64,000 nucleotides of DNA, taken from the NCBI GenBank assembly GCA_038532735.1, contig JBCBAC010000008.1, positions 1 to 64,000 on the forward strand, given 5' to 3'. Below, in pieces: positions 47,839-56,381 of this stretch (the first letter of the stretch is position 1; the number at the start of each line of letters is the position of its first letter). Origin of the DNA: JAHTBL01 sp038532735. GTDB taxonomy: Bacteria > Pseudomonadota > Alphaproteobacteria > Rhodobacterales > Rhodobacteraceae. The position numbers and the translations under genes were made by a program. The notes under the pieces were generated by a model, which saw only the letters and a list, made by a program, of their open reading frames with translations, was not told the DNA's origin and made no database searches.

Positions 47839-50079
47839 ATGCCCGAAAGACTGGAAACCCAAAGCCGCAAGCTGTTGCAACGCTTGCGGGACACTCTGGC
47901 TGAGGACAGCGCAGGGCAGGCGCGGCTGGATCGCATCACCCATCTGATCGCAGATTCGATGCGCACGGAAGTGTGCTCCATCTATCTGTTCCGCGATCCC
48001 GAAACGCTGGAACTCTGCGCGACCGAAGGCCTCAACAAGGCCGCCGTGCATGAAACGCGCATGCGGCTTGGCGAAGGACTGGTGGGCCGCGTCGCCAAGA
48101 AAGGCCGCATCATCAACACCGCGAACGCCCCGCAAGCCCCTGGTTTCCGCTTCATGCCAGAGACGGGGGAGGAGATTTATTCCTCCTTCCTCGGCGTTCC
48201 CATCCAGCGTTTGGGCGAAGCCCTTGGCGTTCTGGTCGTACAATCCAAAGACGCCCGCGAATACTCCGGCGATGAGGTCTACGCCCTCGAAGTTGTCGCC
48301 ATGGTCATTGCCGAGATGACCGAGCTTGGGGCCTTCCTTGGCGAAGGGGCCGCCCTCTCGGCCCGGCACCAACAACCGGTGATGATCCGCGGAACCGTCG
48401 GACAGGAAGGCGCGGCAGAAGGCCGGGTGTATCTGCATGAGCCGCGCGTCGTCGTCACCAACCCCATCGCTGATGATCCAGAGGTCGAAGCAGGCCGCCT
48501 GCGCGACGCAGTGGACACCCTGCGCGTCTCCGTCGATGATATGTTGGCAGGCGCGCGCACCGGTGATGCAGAACAGCTGCAAGTGCTTGAAGCCTACCGG
48601 ATGTTTGCCAATTCCAAAGGCTGGCTGCGCCGGATGGAGGAAGACATCTCCCGTGGTCTCTCCGCCGAGGCCGCTGTCGAGAAAGAGCAATCCGTCGCCC
48701 GCAACCGTATGGCGCAAGCCAACGATGCTTACTTGCGCGAGCGGCTTCACGATCTGGACGATCTCAGCAATCGCCTGCTGCGGATCCTGACCGGCCAAGG
48801 GGCCGACACAGGGGCCGAGATGCCCGATAACCCGGTGCTTGTCGCACGCAACATCGGCCCCGCCGAGCTGCTGGATTATGGCCGTTCCCTGAAGGCGATT
48901 GTGCTGGAGCAAGGTTCTGTCGGCTCGCACGCCGCTATCGTGGCCCGCGCGCTGGCGATCCCACTCGTAATCCATGCCTCCAAGATCACGACAGAGGCCC
49001 TGAACGGCGATCACGTTATGGTCGACGGCGAACAGGGCATCGTGCATCTGCGCCCCGATGACACCGTAGTCGCCGCGTTTCGCGACAAGATCGCCATGCT
49101 GGCCAAGGCGCAGGAGCGGTACGCGTCGCTGCGCGACAAGCCCGCACAAGCGAAATGCGGATCAGTCGTCTCGCTTCATATGAACGCAGGGCTGATGGCT
49201 GATCTGCCTTCGCTGGAAGGCTCCGGTGCCGAAGGCGTTGGCCTTTTCCGGACCGAGTTGCAGTTCCTTGTGCGCAACCAGATGCCTAAGCGGGCCGAGC
49301 TGTCCGCGCTCTATTCACGCGTGCTGGATGCCGCCCAAGGCAAGCGTGTGGTCTTCCGCACGCTCGACATCGGGTCGGACAAGGTGCTGCCCTATATGAA
49401 GCCCAATGACGAGCCGAACCCGGCTTTGGGCTGGCGCGCGATCCGCGTCGGCCTCGATAAGCCCGGCGTCATGCGGATGCAGTTGCAGGCCCTGATCCGG
49501 GCCGCAAACGGACGCCCGCTGACCGTTATGTTCCCCTTCGTCGCACAGTATGACGAGTACCGCGCTGCCAAGGCTGAGCTGGACCGCACGTTGGAGCGCG
49601 AGCGCAAGCTCGGCCATACCTTGCCCGCTTCGGTTGAGATCGGCGCGATGCTGGAGACACCCTCCCTCGCCTTCGCACCGCAGCAATTTTTTGAAGAGGT
49701 CGAGTTTCTCTCTATCGGCGGCAACGATCTGAAACAATTCTTCTTCGCCGCCGACCGGGAGAATGAACGCGTGCGCCGCCGCTATGACACGCTCAATGTC
49801 AGCTTCCTGAGCTTTCTTGAGACGATTGTGCATCGCTGCCAAGCCACGAACACCGCGCTCAGTTTCTGCGGCGAAGACGCGGGCCGCCCGATCGAAGCGC
49901 TCTGCTTTGCCGCTATTGGTATGCGCGGTCTGTCCATGCGCCCGGCCTCCATCGGGCCAGTCAAACACCTGCTTCGACAGCATAATCTAGACGATGTGAA
50001 AGCCGTGATCGACGAAGCTCGTGAAAGCGGCGCGCAATCGGTCCGGCCTGCCGTGATGGACTACCTCGCCAAAGCTTGA
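47839..50079 (+). CDS. ptsP: Phosphoenolpyruvate-protein phosphotransferase of the nitrogen PTS (EI-Ntr)
   Basis: A 746-residue EI-Ntr. An N-terminal GAF domain (about 20-160, with GEGLVGRVAKKGR) precedes the EI core. The phosphorylated histidine is His364 in GSHAAIVARALAIPL. The PEP-binding barrel has GLFRTELQFL, RTLDIGSDKVLPY and GSGSNDL-like IGGNDLKQFF. It passes phosphate from PEP to NPr and EIIA-Ntr, a regulatory chain sensing glutamine through the GAF domain. It is downstream of lysC. Confidence 0.96.
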   Translation: MPERLETQSRKLLQRLRDTLAEDSAGQARLDRITHLIADSMRTEVCSIYLFRDPETLELCATEGLNKAAVHETRMRLGEGLVGRVAKKGRIINTANAPQAPGFRFMPETGEEIYSSFLGVPIQRLGEALGVLVVQSKDAREYSGDEVYALEVVAMVIAEMTELGAFLGEGAALSARHQQPVMIRGTVGQEGAAEGRVYLHEPRVVVTNPIADDPEVEAGRLRDAVDTLRVSVDDMLAGARTGDAEQLQVLEAYRMFANSKGWLRRMEEDISRGLSAEAAVEKEQSVARNRMAQANDAYLRERLHDLDDLSNRLLRILTGQGADTGAEMPDNPVLVARNIGPAELLDYGRSLKAIVLEQGSVGSHAAIVARALAIPLVIHASKITTEALNGDHVMVDGEQGIVHLRPDDTVVAAFRDKIAMLAKAQERYASLRDKPAQAKCGSVVSLHMNAGLMADLPSLEGSGAEGVGLFRTELQFLVRNQMPKRAELSALYSRVLDAAQGKRVVFRTLDIGSDKVLPYMKPNDEPNPALGWRAIRVGLDKPGVMRMQLQALIRAANGRPLTVMFPFVAQYDEYRAAKAELDRTLERERKLGHTLPASVEIGAMLETPSLAFAPQQFFEEVEFLSIGGNDLKQFFFAADRENERVRRRYDTLNVSFLSFLETIVHRCQATNTALSFCGEDAGRPIEALCFAAIGMRGLSMRPASIGPVKHLLRQHNLDDVKAVIDEARESGAQSVRPAVMDYLAKA

Positions 50080-50166
50080 GCGGCCCCTCACCTGTCAGCC
50101 CCTTTCAGGTATTTGATTCGACAGCCCGCTGCGGTAACGTAGCCTTTGCTTGATACGGTCGTTGCG

Positions 50167-50595
50167 ATGTCTCCCACCCCTCCCTTTGCTGATCCTTTGG
50201 TCGCCGCGCGATTTGAGAATGTGGATCAGGCCAGCCGCGCCGTACTGTTGGAGATCAGTTCACTGATCTTTGAAACAGCCGCTGAAACCGATGGTGTCGG
50301 TCCTTTGCTTGAGACGCTGAAATGGGGGCAACCCGCGTATCTGATCTCAAAAAGCAAGTCGGGCACGACGATCCGTCTGGACAGTCCGACCCCGGGCAAT
50401 GTTGCGCTTTACACCCATTGCCAGACGTCCGTAATCGCTGATTTTGAAGCACTTTTTCCGGACGCCTTTCGCTATGAAGCCAATCGCGCAGTCCACTTGA
50501 GTGCTGTGCAGCCATTGCCCCGACCGCAACTTGCCCTGCTGATCACGCGAGCGCTCACGTATCATCTGAAAGGGACCGCAGCACGCGCCCGCTAA
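50167..50595 (+). CDS. DUF1801-family protein
   Basis: A 142-residue protein of the DUF1801 type: ETLKWGQPAYLISKSKSGTT matches the family's WGxPxY core, followed by HCQTSVIADFEALFPDAFRY. The ATG at 50167 is preferred over TTG 50146. It overlaps the convergent acetyltransferase gene by 41 bases at its 3' end. The family function is unsettled. Confidence 0.85.
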   Translation: MSPTPPFADPLVAARFENVDQASRAVLLEISSLIFETAAETDGVGPLLETLKWGQPAYLISKSKSGTTIRLDSPTPGNVALYTHCQTSVIADFEALFPDAFRYEANRAVHLSAVQPLPRPQLALLITRALTYHLKGTAARAR

Positions 50596-51052
50596 TCCCG
50601 TCCCAGGCCCTGTCGCGCAAAGCCAAGCCCAATACTCGGTCGGGATTGGTGGGTGGCGGCATCACAATACCCTCCAGCTTAGCAAACCCGAACTTGCTGT
50701 AATAAGGCGCATCGCCGACAAGCAACACCCGCGCCCAGCCTGCCGCCTCTGCGGCCGCCAGACTGTCTTGCACCAAAAGCCCGCCAAGCCCTTCCCCTTG
50801 CCGCGTCGGATGAACCGCAATTGGTCCTAGCAACAAAGCCTCCGCCTGCCCCACACGCACAGGCCAGAACCGGATGGCCCCGCCCAAAACGCCCAGATCA
50901 TCGCGCGCCACACGGGACAGCTCGGCGACAGGCGGCACGCCATCCCGCAATCGGTAGGACGACAAGGCCTCCCGCCCCGGCGCAAAGCACAGATCGTAAA
51001 GGGCTTCGACCTCCCACCAATCTTCCGCCTGCTCTGCCGTGATCCGATACAC
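50555..51052 (-). CDS. GNAT-family N-acetyltransferase
   Basis: A 165-residue GNAT protein. LGPIAVHPTRQGEGLGGLLV is motif A with the acetyl-CoA pyrophosphate loop (RQGEGLG), and VGDAPYYSKFGF is motif B, typical of the N-acetyltransferases that group with YhbS. The substrate is unknown. It converges with and overlaps the DUF1801 gene, and is divergent from the flavin reductase gene by about 70 bases. Confidence 0.9.
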   Translation of the reverse strand: MYRITAEQAEDWWEVEALYDLCFAPGREALSSYRLRDGVPPVAELSRVARDDLGVLGGAIRFWPVRVGQAEALLLGPIAVHPTRQGEGLGGLLVQDSLAAAEAAGWARVLLVGDAPYYSKFGFAKLEGIVMPPPTNPDRVLGLALRDRAWDGISGRVLRSLSDDT

Positions 51053-51123
51053 GCCTGCCCTCGTTTTTCACTGGTATCGCGCCTAGCACGTGGCTAACCC
51101 TTGGGCAAACAGGGGAAAACGCG

Positions 51124-51726
51124 ATGTTCTACAGACCCGAGGACGGCCACGGCCTGCCACATAATCCGTTTAACGCCATCGTGGCCCCCCGCCCGATCGG
51201 CTGGATCGCAACGCGCGGAGCCGACGGGTCCCATAACCTCGCGCCCTATTCGTTTTTCAACGCCGTCGCCTATGTGCCGCCCCAGGTCATGTTCGCCTCC
51301 ACCTCCGCCAAGGAGGACCGCGGCGACACCAAGGACAGCATCGCCAACATCCGCGACACAGGCGTGTTCAGCGTCAACATCGTCGAATACGCAGCGCGCG
51401 ACGGGATGAACCAGACCTCTGGTGCATGGGGCAAAGAGACCGATGAATTCGCCCTCGCCGGGATTGACAAGGCCGCTTGCGAGACCATCGACTGCCCGCG
51501 TGTTGCCCATGCCCCCGCCTCCCTCGAATGCAAGCTCACCCAGATCGTGCAACTCCCCGGTGCCGCCAATTTCGCCTGTTTCGGAGAAGTCACCGGCGTG
51601 CATATCCGCGATGATTGCCTGAAAGACGGGCTGTTCGACATCACCAGCTTTCAGGCGCTCGCCCGCCTTGGATACATGGATTACACCCGCGTCACTGATG
51701 CGTTTTCCATCAAACGACCCGAGTGA
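51124..51726 (+). CDS. Flavin reductase-like FMN-binding protein
   Basis: A 200-residue protein of the flavin reductase domain family with a split-barrel FMN fold. RPIGWIATRGADGSHNLAPYSFFNAVAYVPP carries the flavin-binding arginine and SFFN motif; KDSIANIRDTGVFSVNIV is the second conserved region. It probably reduces FMN or uses it for a small substrate. It is a single gene followed by an inverted copy of the intergenic repeat phrase. Confidence 0.88.
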   Translation: MFYRPEDGHGLPHNPFNAIVAPRPIGWIATRGADGSHNLAPYSFFNAVAYVPPQVMFASTSAKEDRGDTKDSIANIRDTGVFSVNIVEYAARDGMNQTSGAWGKETDEFALAGIDKAACETIDCPRVAHAPASLECKLTQIVQLPGAANFACFGEVTGVHIRDDCLKDGLFDITSFQALARLGYMDYTRVTDAFSIKRPE

Positions 51727-51727
51727 T

Positions 51728-51751
51728 TGGATATTTTTGCAAAGATGAAAG
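51728..51751. repeat. Intergenic repeat phrase, inverted copy B
   Basis: GGATATTTTTGCAAAGATG, reversed, reads CATCTTTGCAAAAATATCC, which closely matches the CTTTTTCAAAATATCC phrase at 53871 and CTTTTTTGAAATATCC at 46447. This copy has no strong hairpin beside it. Confidence 0.4.
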
Positions 51752-51817
51752 CCAGAGCCGCTTTCCTTTCAGGGCCAAGGCGTTAGGCTGCGTCTGATTT
51801 GGACAGCGGAGACCCCC

Positions 51818-52690
51818 ATGACAGACACAGTGATCGGCATCATCGGCGGCTCGGGCGTCTACGAGATTGACGGGCTGGAAGGCGCAGAGTGGACCTCTGT
51901 CGAAAGCCCTTGGGGCGCGCCGAGTGATGATCTGCTGATCGGCCATCTGGATGGGGTGAAGATGGTGTTCCTGCCGCGCCATGCGCGCGGGCATAAACTG
52001 TCGCCCACCACAGTTCCCTACCGCGCCAATATCGACGCGTTGAAGCGCGCGGGCGTGACCGACGTAATCTCTGTCTCCGCCTGTGGCTCGTTCCGCGAAG
52101 AGATGGCGCCGGGCGATTTCGTAATCGTGGATCAGTTCATCGACCGTACCTTCGCGCGAGAGAAATCGTTTTTCGGCACCGGTTGCGTCGCCCATGTCAG
52201 CGTCGCGCACCCCACCTGCCCGCGTTTGGGAGAGGCTTGCTTTGAGGCCGCCGAGGCGCAAGGCATCAAGGTGCACAAGGGCGGGACTTATCTGGCCATG
52301 GAAGGCCCGCAGTTTTCCACACTGGCCGAAAGCAAGCTCTACCGCGAGGTTTGGGGCTGCGACGTGATCGGCATGACCAATATGCCCGAGGCCAAGCTCG
52401 CCCGTGAAGCAGAGCTTTGCTACGCCTCCGTCGCGATGATCACTGATTATGACAGCTGGCATCCCGATCACGGCGAGGTCGATGTCACCGAGATCATCAA
52501 GACGCTCATGGGGAATGCCGACAATGCGCGCGGGCTAGTCGCGCGGCTACCCAAGCTTCTCGGGGCGGAGCGTGCACCCTGCGAACACGGCTGCGACCGT
52601 GCGCTGGAATTCGCCATTCTTACCCAACCGGACAACCGCGATCCGGCCTTGGTTGCGAAACTTGACGCCGTTGCTGGAAGGGTCCTCTGA
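51818..52690 (+). CDS. mtnP: S-methyl-5'-thioadenosine phosphorylase
   Basis: A 290-residue MTA phosphorylase: IGIIGGSGVYEIDGLE at the N-terminus binds phosphate, RHARGHKLSPTTVPYRAN and ISVSACGSFREEMAPGDFV are purine-nucleoside-phosphorylase family 2 motifs, and MEGPQFSTLAES and GMTNMPEAKLAREAELCY form the base and ribose site. It releases adenine and methylthioribose-1-phosphate. With apt 640 bases on, adenine can be recycled to AMP. Confidence 0.95.
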   Translation: MTDTVIGIIGGSGVYEIDGLEGAEWTSVESPWGAPSDDLLIGHLDGVKMVFLPRHARGHKLSPTTVPYRANIDALKRAGVTDVISVSACGSFREEMAPGDFVIVDQFIDRTFAREKSFFGTGCVAHVSVAHPTCPRLGEACFEAAEAQGIKVHKGGTYLAMEGPQFSTLAESKLYREVWGCDVIGMTNMPEAKLAREAELCYASVAMITDYDSWHPDHGEVDVTEIIKTLMGNADNARGLVARLPKLLGAERAPCEHGCDRALEFAILTQPDNRDPALVAKLDAVAGRVL

Positions 52691-52691
52691 C

Positions 52692-53324
52692 ATGCCGCTC
52701 GATCTCTGGCTCGCCTTCGTGGCCGCCTCCACCGCGCTACTGCTCATTCCCGGCCCAACCGTCCTGCTGGTGCTCAGCTACGCTTTGACCCAGGGCCGCA
52801 AAGTCGCCATCGCGACCGCGACAGGCGTTGCCTTGGGAGACCTCATCGCCATGACCGCCTCTCTCATTGGGCTTGGCGCGCTGATTGCGACCTCTGCCAC
52901 CGCGTTCACCATCGTGAAATGGGCAGGCGCAATTTACCTGATCTATCTCGGTATCAAGATGCTCCGCTCTGCCCCCAAAGAAGGCGCGTCGCTTATGGAG
53001 ACAGATGCCAGCGCCACGCCGCGCCAAGCGCTTGGCCATGCCGCGCTTGTGACAGCCCTGAACCCCAAAAGCATCGGCTTTTTCATTGCGTTTGTGCCGC
53101 AATTCATCAGCCCCAACGCCGCCTATCTGCCGCAAGCGACAATCCTAATCGCCACATTCGTTGGCCTCGCCGCGATCAACGCGCTGGCCTATGCGCTGCT
53201 GGCCGACAAGATGCGCCAGCAAATCCGCAAACCGCTGATCCTACGCCGTCTCACGCAAGCCGGCGGGTTGACCCTGATCGGCATGGGTGCGCTGACCGCC
53301 ACCCTACGCCGCACAACTGCTTGA
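52692..53324 (+). CDS. LysE/RhtB-family amino acid exporter
   Basis: A 210-residue inner-membrane protein with six predicted helices. LIPGPTVLLVLSYALTQGRK is the LysE/RhtB signature near residue 17; GAIYLIYLGIKMLRSAP and LNPKSIGFFIAFVPQFI are further marks. It likely exports an amino acid or derivative. Its ATG is one base beyond the mtnP stop, so the two are translated together, and apt follows after eight bases. Confidence 0.92.
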   Translation: MPLDLWLAFVAASTALLLIPGPTVLLVLSYALTQGRKVAIATATGVALGDLIAMTASLIGLGALIATSATAFTIVKWAGAIYLIYLGIKMLRSAPKEGASLMETDASATPRQALGHAALVTALNPKSIGFFIAFVPQFISPNAAYLPQATILIATFVGLAAINALAYALLADKMRQQIRKPLILRRLTQAGGLTLIGMGALTATLRRTTA

Positions 53325-53332
53325 GTTATATA

Positions 53333-53863
53333 ATGAAAACCGTCAAAGACTATATCCGCACCATCGTCGATTTCCCCCATGAAGGGATCATGTTCCGCGA
53401 TGTCACGACCCTCTTCGCTGATCCGCGCGGCTTCCGCATGGCCATCGACCAGTTGCTGCACCCCTATGCGGGCCAACCCATCGACAAGGTGGTCGGCCTA
53501 GAGGCGCGTGGCTTCATCCTTGGCGGCGCGATTGCGCACCAGCTTTCCGTCGGCTTTGTGCCGATCCGCAAGAAGGGCAAACTGCCAGGCACCACGATCA
53601 GTCAGGACTACACGCTCGAATATGGAGAGGCGATTGTCGAAATTCATGACGACGCCATTCAACCCGGCGAAAAAGTCCTCGTCGTTGACGACCTTCTGGC
53701 CACGGGCGGCACCGCCGAAGCGGGCATCAAACTGCTCGAACGTCTAGGCGCCGAGATCACGGGCGTCGCCGTAGTCATCGATCTGCCAGAACTGGGCGGC
53801 CGCAAGAAAATCGAAAGCCTCGGCGTCGACGTTCACACACTCTGCGAATTCGACGGCCTCTAA
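53333..53863 (+). CDS. apt: Adenine phosphoribosyltransferase
   Basis: A 176-residue APRT converting adenine and PRPP to AMP. VKDYIRTIVDFPHEGIMFRDV and GLEARGFILGG are N-terminal marks, PIRKKGKLPG the flexible loop, and VLVVDDLLATGGTAEAGIKL the PRPP-binding motif at about residue 119. It begins eight bases after the LysE-type gene. The mtnP-exporter-apt unit links MTA breakdown to adenine recovery. Confidence 0.96.
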   Translation: MKTVKDYIRTIVDFPHEGIMFRDVTTLFADPRGFRMAIDQLLHPYAGQPIDKVVGLEARGFILGGAIAHQLSVGFVPIRKKGKLPGTTISQDYTLEYGEAIVEIHDDAIQPGEKVLVVDDLLATGGTAEAGIKLLERLGAEITGVAVVIDLPELGGRKKIESLGVDVHTLCEFDGL

Positions 53864-53865
53864 CC

Positions 53866-53947
53866 CTTCGCTTTTTCAAAATATCCTGGGGGCTCGCCGT
53901 TGATGCGCCATTGGTTCAAGCACAATGGCGACGGGCAAAGCCCCCAG
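53866..53947. repeat. Intergenic hairpin element, copy C (long form)
   Basis: The phrase TTCGCTTTTTCAAAATATCC leads into a large hairpin: outer stem CTGGGGGCT (53886-53894) with AGCCCCCAG (53939-53947), perfect over nine bases, and inner stem CGCCATTG (53906-53913) with CAATGGCG (53923-53930). Imperfect pairing joins them. It sits between the convergent apt and FAD-oxidase genes and probably terminates both. It is related to the copy at 46441. Confidence 0.7.
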
Positions 53948-53979
53948 CGTAGCGATTTGGCGAAGCCAAAGCGCAAAAC

Positions 53980-55395
53980 CTAAACCGGCAGAATAACGCC
54001 CGGGTTCAGCACCCCATTCGGATCAAGCGCCCCTTTGATCGCGCGCATCGCGGCCAGCTTGGCCGGATCGCCATAGCGCTCCAGATCGCTGACCTTCAAC
54101 CGGCCAATCCCGTGCTCGGCACTGACCGACCCGCCCATTTCATGCACAAGATCATGCACGCAGCGCTTGATCGCGTCGCGCTGATTTTCGTGATCTGCAC
54201 GGGTGCGTCCTGGCATCGGAAACACGTTGTAATGCAGATTTCCGTCCCCCACATGGCCGAAGCAATTCACGCGGAACGCACCAATTTCAGCCAAAGCCGG
54301 GCCGCCTTTTGCGATGAAATCCGGGATCGCCCCGATGGGCACAGAAATATCATGCGAGGACACAGCCCCAATGCGCCGGTTCGCCTCTGGGATATGCTCG
54401 CGAATAGACCAGAAGTCGTGGCGTTGCTGCTGCGATTGCGCGATGACGCCGTCGCTGACCAACTCGGCCTCCAACGCAGCTTCAAACAGGCCCTCCAACG
54501 CCTCGGAGGGATCGAGACCGGCGGGCAAACCAACGTCGATCAACACGGTCCATTCGGGGATGTCTGCAAAGGGCTGGCGCACTTCCGGCACTTTTTCAGC
54601 CAGAAACTCCAATCCCTGACGATGCATCAATTCGAAGGCTGAGATGCCGGACCCGATCCGTGCGCCCGCAAGCGCCAGTAGATCCAGCGCCGCTTCAGGG
54701 CTTTCCACGACCATGAGCGCCGCACTCACTCCGACGGGGCGCGGAAACAGCTTCAGCGTCGCCGCGGTGATGATCCCCAAGGACCCTTCCGAGCCGATCA
54801 GAAGATTGCGCAGATCATAGCCGGTATTGTCTTTGCGCAGTCGCGAAAGCCCATGCCAGATCGTGCCGTCGGGCAGCACCGCCTCCAGCCCCAGACATAG
54901 ATCGCGCGCATTGCCATAGCGCAGCACATTCACGCCACCTGCATTCGTCGCCAGCAAACCACCGATCCGCGCCGATCCTTCCGAGGCCAGCGACAACGGG
55001 AAAAGCCGCCCCGCCTCTTCCGCTGCCGATTGCACATCCGCAAGGATCGCGCCCGCTTCGACGATCATCACATTCTCTAAGGGATGGACGGAGCGGATCG
55101 CTTTCATGCGCTCAACCGACAGGATGATCGGCGTGGGGCCTTCGGGCGCGACCTGCCCACCGACCAGGCCCGTACCGCCGCCATAAGGCACGATACCCAC
55201 GCGATGCGCATTCGCCGCTTTGACCACGATCGCCACTTCTTCCGCAGAGGCAGGCGCGATCAGCAGGCCGTCGCGGCCTGCATAACGACCACGGGGCTCC
55301 TCCAGATACGCCGGGGTCAATTCGCGGAACGCAGCTGCGGGAAGCGTGGCACGCAGTTCAGCCTCTAGGGCTTCGGAAACTGGGGATAAACTCAT
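53980..55395 (-). CDS. FAD-linked oxidase (D-lactate dehydrogenase/glycolate oxidase GlcD type)
   Basis: A 471-residue vanillyl-alcohol-oxidase-fold flavoenzyme. The FAD pyrophosphate region is VGIVPYGGGTGLVGGQ near residue 73, with SARIGGLLATNAGGVNVLRYG and NLLIGSEGSLGIITAATL following; the C-terminal FAD-oxidase cap ends with FGHVGDGNLHYNVF and SAEHGIGRLK. It oxidises a 2-hydroxy acid, most often D-lactate or D-2-hydroxyglutarate in such proteins. There is no partner GlcE/GlcF nearby. Confidence 0.92.
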   Translation of the reverse strand: MSLSPVSEALEAELRATLPAAAFRELTPAYLEEPRGRYAGRDGLLIAPASAEEVAIVVKAANAHRVGIVPYGGGTGLVGGQVAPEGPTPIILSVERMKAIRSVHPLENVMIVEAGAILADVQSAAEEAGRLFPLSLASEGSARIGGLLATNAGGVNVLRYGNARDLCLGLEAVLPDGTIWHGLSRLRKDNTGYDLRNLLIGSEGSLGIITAATLKLFPRPVGVSAALMVVESPEAALDLLALAGARIGSGISAFELMHRQGLEFLAEKVPEVRQPFADIPEWTVLIDVGLPAGLDPSEALEGLFEAALEAELVSDGVIAQSQQQRHDFWSIREHIPEANRRIGAVSSHDISVPIGAIPDFIAKGGPALAEIGAFRVNCFGHVGDGNLHYNVFPMPGRTRADHENQRDAIKRCVHDLVHEMGGSVSAEHGIGRLKVSDLERYGDPAKLAAMRAIKGALDPNGVLNPGVILPV

Positions 55396-55432
55396 AGGCG
55401 GATATCAATCACGCGCAGGCTACAAAGCCAAG

Positions 55433-56257
55433 TCACTGCGGCGCATCAGACAGCCATTCGGGCTGCAGCACGATCACGGTCGGCCGATCAGGCAAGCTAC
55501 GAAGCGACACTTCAAGCGACGGCGAGTCCCGGCGCTCAATAGCAAAAGCCGCCTCCATCCCGTCCAAAAACCGCTCCAGATTGCTCAACCCGAACCAATG
55601 CATTGGGATCACCACGGATGAGCGCAAGCGCTGTAACACGCTGATCATCGACGCCTGATCCATCGTAAATCCGCCATCCACCGGGACCATGACCACATCA
55701 ATCCGACCCAATGCGGCATATTGGTTCACGTCCGGCTCGTGATGCAGGTGCCCCAGATGCGCGATGCAGAGCCCCTCAACCTCAAACACGAAGATGGAGT
55801 TTCCATTCACCCGCGGCTCACCGGTAAAGCGGTTGCGGATATCGGTATGGACATTGCGCACCAGCAGATCCGACAGCTCCAGATGATGATCGCGCGGTGC
55901 CTCTGCGGTGCCCCAGCCTTCCAGCACGTGCGGGATGCCCGGGTCCGGAAACGCCGTCCAGTGGGTTTCATGGGCGATATTCATCGTCACGACCTCGGGC
56001 AGAAACGTCGTCGCCCCCAGAAAGCCCGCGTAATCCGTCGCGACCGAATGACCACCGGGCGTCTGGATCAGGAAGGTCGCGTGATCCACGTAATGCAGCC
56101 GGACCGAGAAGTCGGAGACAGGCTCTGTGAAGCTCGCCTGCTGGATATACTCCATTCCGGGCGTCGCATCGGCCAGAGCGATGCAATGGCTCGGTCTGCG
56201 GTCTTTGGCAAAGCCGGTGCTCGCGACCAGGATCAAGGCCAAGGTCAGTCGGATCAT
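55433..56257 (-). CDS. Exported metallo-beta-lactamase-fold hydrolase
   Basis: A 274-residue protein with a short signal peptide (LTLALILVASTGFA) and an MBL-fold scaffold of the UlaG/YhfI-like kind: VRLHYVDHATFLIQTPGGHSVATDYAG, then AHETHWT, LCIAHLGHLHH with metal-binding histidines, and VVIPMHWFGLSN near residue 215. The classic HxHxDH is reduced (MNIAHETHW), so activity may differ. It is alone on the minus strand beside the FAD oxidase. Confidence 0.85.
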   Translation of the reverse strand: MIRLTLALILVASTGFAKDRRPSHCIALADATPGMEYIQQASFTEPVSDFSVRLHYVDHATFLIQTPGGHSVATDYAGFLGATTFLPEVVTMNIAHETHWTAFPDPGIPHVLEGWGTAEAPRDHHLELSDLLVRNVHTDIRNRFTGEPRVNGNSIFVFEVEGLCIAHLGHLHHEPDVNQYAALGRIDVVMVPVDGGFTMDQASMISVLQRLRSSVVIPMHWFGLSNLERFLDGMEAAFAIERRDSPSLEVSLRSLPDRPTVIVLQPEWLSDAPQ

Positions 56258-56381
56258 GGTGTCACCTCCTGCGTCGCAAGATAGCGCAGAGGCGGAAAGC
56301 GTCCCGAAATTTGCCCTTCAATGACCGATAGGCTGCGAACACGCGAAAGCTTTGCCCAAAAGACAGACTTTTTGCCCGGTC

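Noticed and set aside
47290..49149. A 619-codon minus-strand frame across the lysC-ptsP junction
   Set aside because: It is antisense to two unmistakable genes and has shadow composition.
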